NCBI GenBank assembly: GCA_022925895.1 | Contig: JAKSYS010000541.1 | Location: forward strand, 1-42,984 | Source: Fragilaria crotonensis | Taxonomy: Eukaryota; Bacillariophyta; Fragilariophyceae; Fragilariales; Fragilariaceae | Direction: 5' to 3' | Length of the DNA: 42,984 nucleotides | In this document: one piece after another, positions 42,224-42,984 of the stretch | Numbering within the stretch: position 1 is the first letter of the stretch | Layout of the letters: each line of letters starts with the position of its first letter | Notes under the pieces: generated by a model | The model's database searches: none | The model's input: the letters and a program-made list of their open reading frames with translations, nothing else | What the model was told of the DNA's origin: nothing | Translations under genes and position numbers: made by a program

Positions 42224-42941
42224 AAGCTGAACTATCCAAGTGATCTTCTCCAACGACGACGTCAGTTCAATGCCTTTATGGACAACCTTCGATTGTTTGC
42301 AACATATCCCCATGGACACGCAATGTCTTTGACCTCTGGCCAAAGCAAATCAGCTACTCCCATCCATGCATTGGCACAGCACTCTACAACCTGATCTTCA
42401 CCAACATCAGTGATCCTTGCCAGAAGCACATCATTGACTGTCCACCTGATGCCAGAACTGCCATTCTGACTCTAAGACGTCATTGTGCTCCACTCACCAA
42501 GATCACATTGAACGCACGCCGAATCCTTCTACTCGATCAAACAAGGTCACCAAGAAGTTGCGACATCATACTTGAATCGCATTCGGACTCTAATGCGCGA
42601 CTGCTATCATGCCGGTATCCCTAACACCGATGCCGACATTATCAAGCGAACCATCCGTGGCGGCAGCAATCACCACTTTTGCTGCTTCCTACCAACGTTT
42701 TGACGCCGACATCCGTCGAGCTGAGTTGAATGACGAAGAACTACCCACTTTTGCGGAACTTGAGAGCCACCTGCTGAACATCGACGACTCGCGTGGACTC
42801 ACTCTCCCTTCCCAAAATCAACGCAATTACAACCAGCATGCAAATTCTGCACGTCAACCGTTTTCAAACCAATCCTTCTCGCCCTCGCCAAGGCACAACG
42901 CGTTTTCACACCACGCCAACAACATGCCTTCAGTTCTATGA
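42224..42941 (+). pseudogene. Retrotransposon gag, frame broken, copia-like
   Basis: Reading across four frame breaks gives a capsid-type gag: YPSDLLQRRRQFNAFMDNLR, then WTRNVFDLWPKQISYSHP, TALYNLIFTNISDPCQKHII, ILTLRRHCAPLTK, ESFYSIKQGHQEVATSYLNR, IRTLMRDCYHAGIPNTDADI, IKRTIRGGSNHHF and a C-terminal part SYQRFDADIRRAELNDEELP. This layout matches gag of diatom copia elements (UBN2-like helices). Three breaks are one missing base; the fourth, in a TTTT run near 42680, is the opposite phase. The zinc knuckle would follow beyond the window. Confidence 0.65.
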
Positions 42942-42984
42942 TGCGACCGTACCTGCTTCAAACAACAGACCACCGCATCGACCA

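Larger units (their letters stand above)
37443..42984 (+). mobile_element. Degenerate LTR-type retroelement, cut by the window edge
   Basis: A plus-strand region of more than 5.5 kb without host-like genes. It starts with a 577-codon frame, continues in many short plus-strand frames of coding-like composition, and reaches a recognisable gag at 42224-42941. The minus strand has nothing convincing. Pol would lie beyond the right edge. A leader of about 4.8 kb before gag is unusually long. It may be an extra ORF of the element, a second nested element, or a host gene that was invaded. Confidence 0.55.

Overview
The window looks like nuclear DNA of a diatom, probably a pennate one. The pointers are short GT-AG introns (66-182 nt) in otherwise compact genes, a protein with a signal peptide plus the diatom plastid-import motif (SSHA/FSTAP in the RlmL-like gene), a mitochondrial-type ATP-dependent PEPCK, LOV-like PAS proteins, and copia and non-LTR retroelements of the kind common in diatom genomes. 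The species call is inference; no rRNA or organelle marker is present.

Layout. 1-1390 is gene-poor spacer. 1391-13981 is a nested mobile element: a TA-flanked DNA transposon with a pogo/Tc1-like DDE transposase (minus strand) whose left terminal inverted repeat is split by a 9.4-kb two-ORF non-LTR retrotransposon (1417-10792, minus strand) flanked by a 14-bp target duplication. 14253-17360 is a second, decayed transposase of a different family. 17640-19856 is a 5'-truncated copia element (reverse transcriptase, RNase H, putative 3' LTR). Host genes follow: a protein kinase (20393-21796), a 2-oxoglutarate/Fe(II) oxygenase (23173-24533), tRNA-Val(CAC) (24882-24954), PEPCK in three exons (26038-28007), a plastid-targeted RlmL-type rRNA methyltransferase (28752-30457), two tandem paralogous PAS/LOV-like proteins (31338-32287 and 33164-34210), and a minus-strand membrane-anchored FkbM methyltransferase (34552-35701). 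A GTAC-rich tract (about 35.9-37.1 kb) leads into a degenerate LTR-type retroelement running off the right edge, with a recognisable gag at 42224-42941.

How the genes relate. There is no operon-like logic. PEPCK (gluconeogenesis, C3/C4 carbon exchange) and the rRNA methyltransferase (plastid translation) are independent housekeeping genes. The most interesting system is the PAS pair. Each protein has a presequence-like N-terminus, then 4-5 copies of a 14-residue motif W[ST]xx[LFY][ST][FY]xSPE[AS]D[FV], then a conserved linker, then a C-terminal PAS domain that resembles a LOV photosensor but has Leu in place of both the photoactive Cys and the signalling Gln. I do not recognise this architecture as a described family.

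A second theme is the number of single frame breaks. Four host genes and most mobile-element genes are interrupted, and nearly all shifts go in the same direction (one base missing), which suggests either systematic assembly deletions or recent decay. The genes so affected are annotated as broken in this sequence, not as proven pseudogenes.
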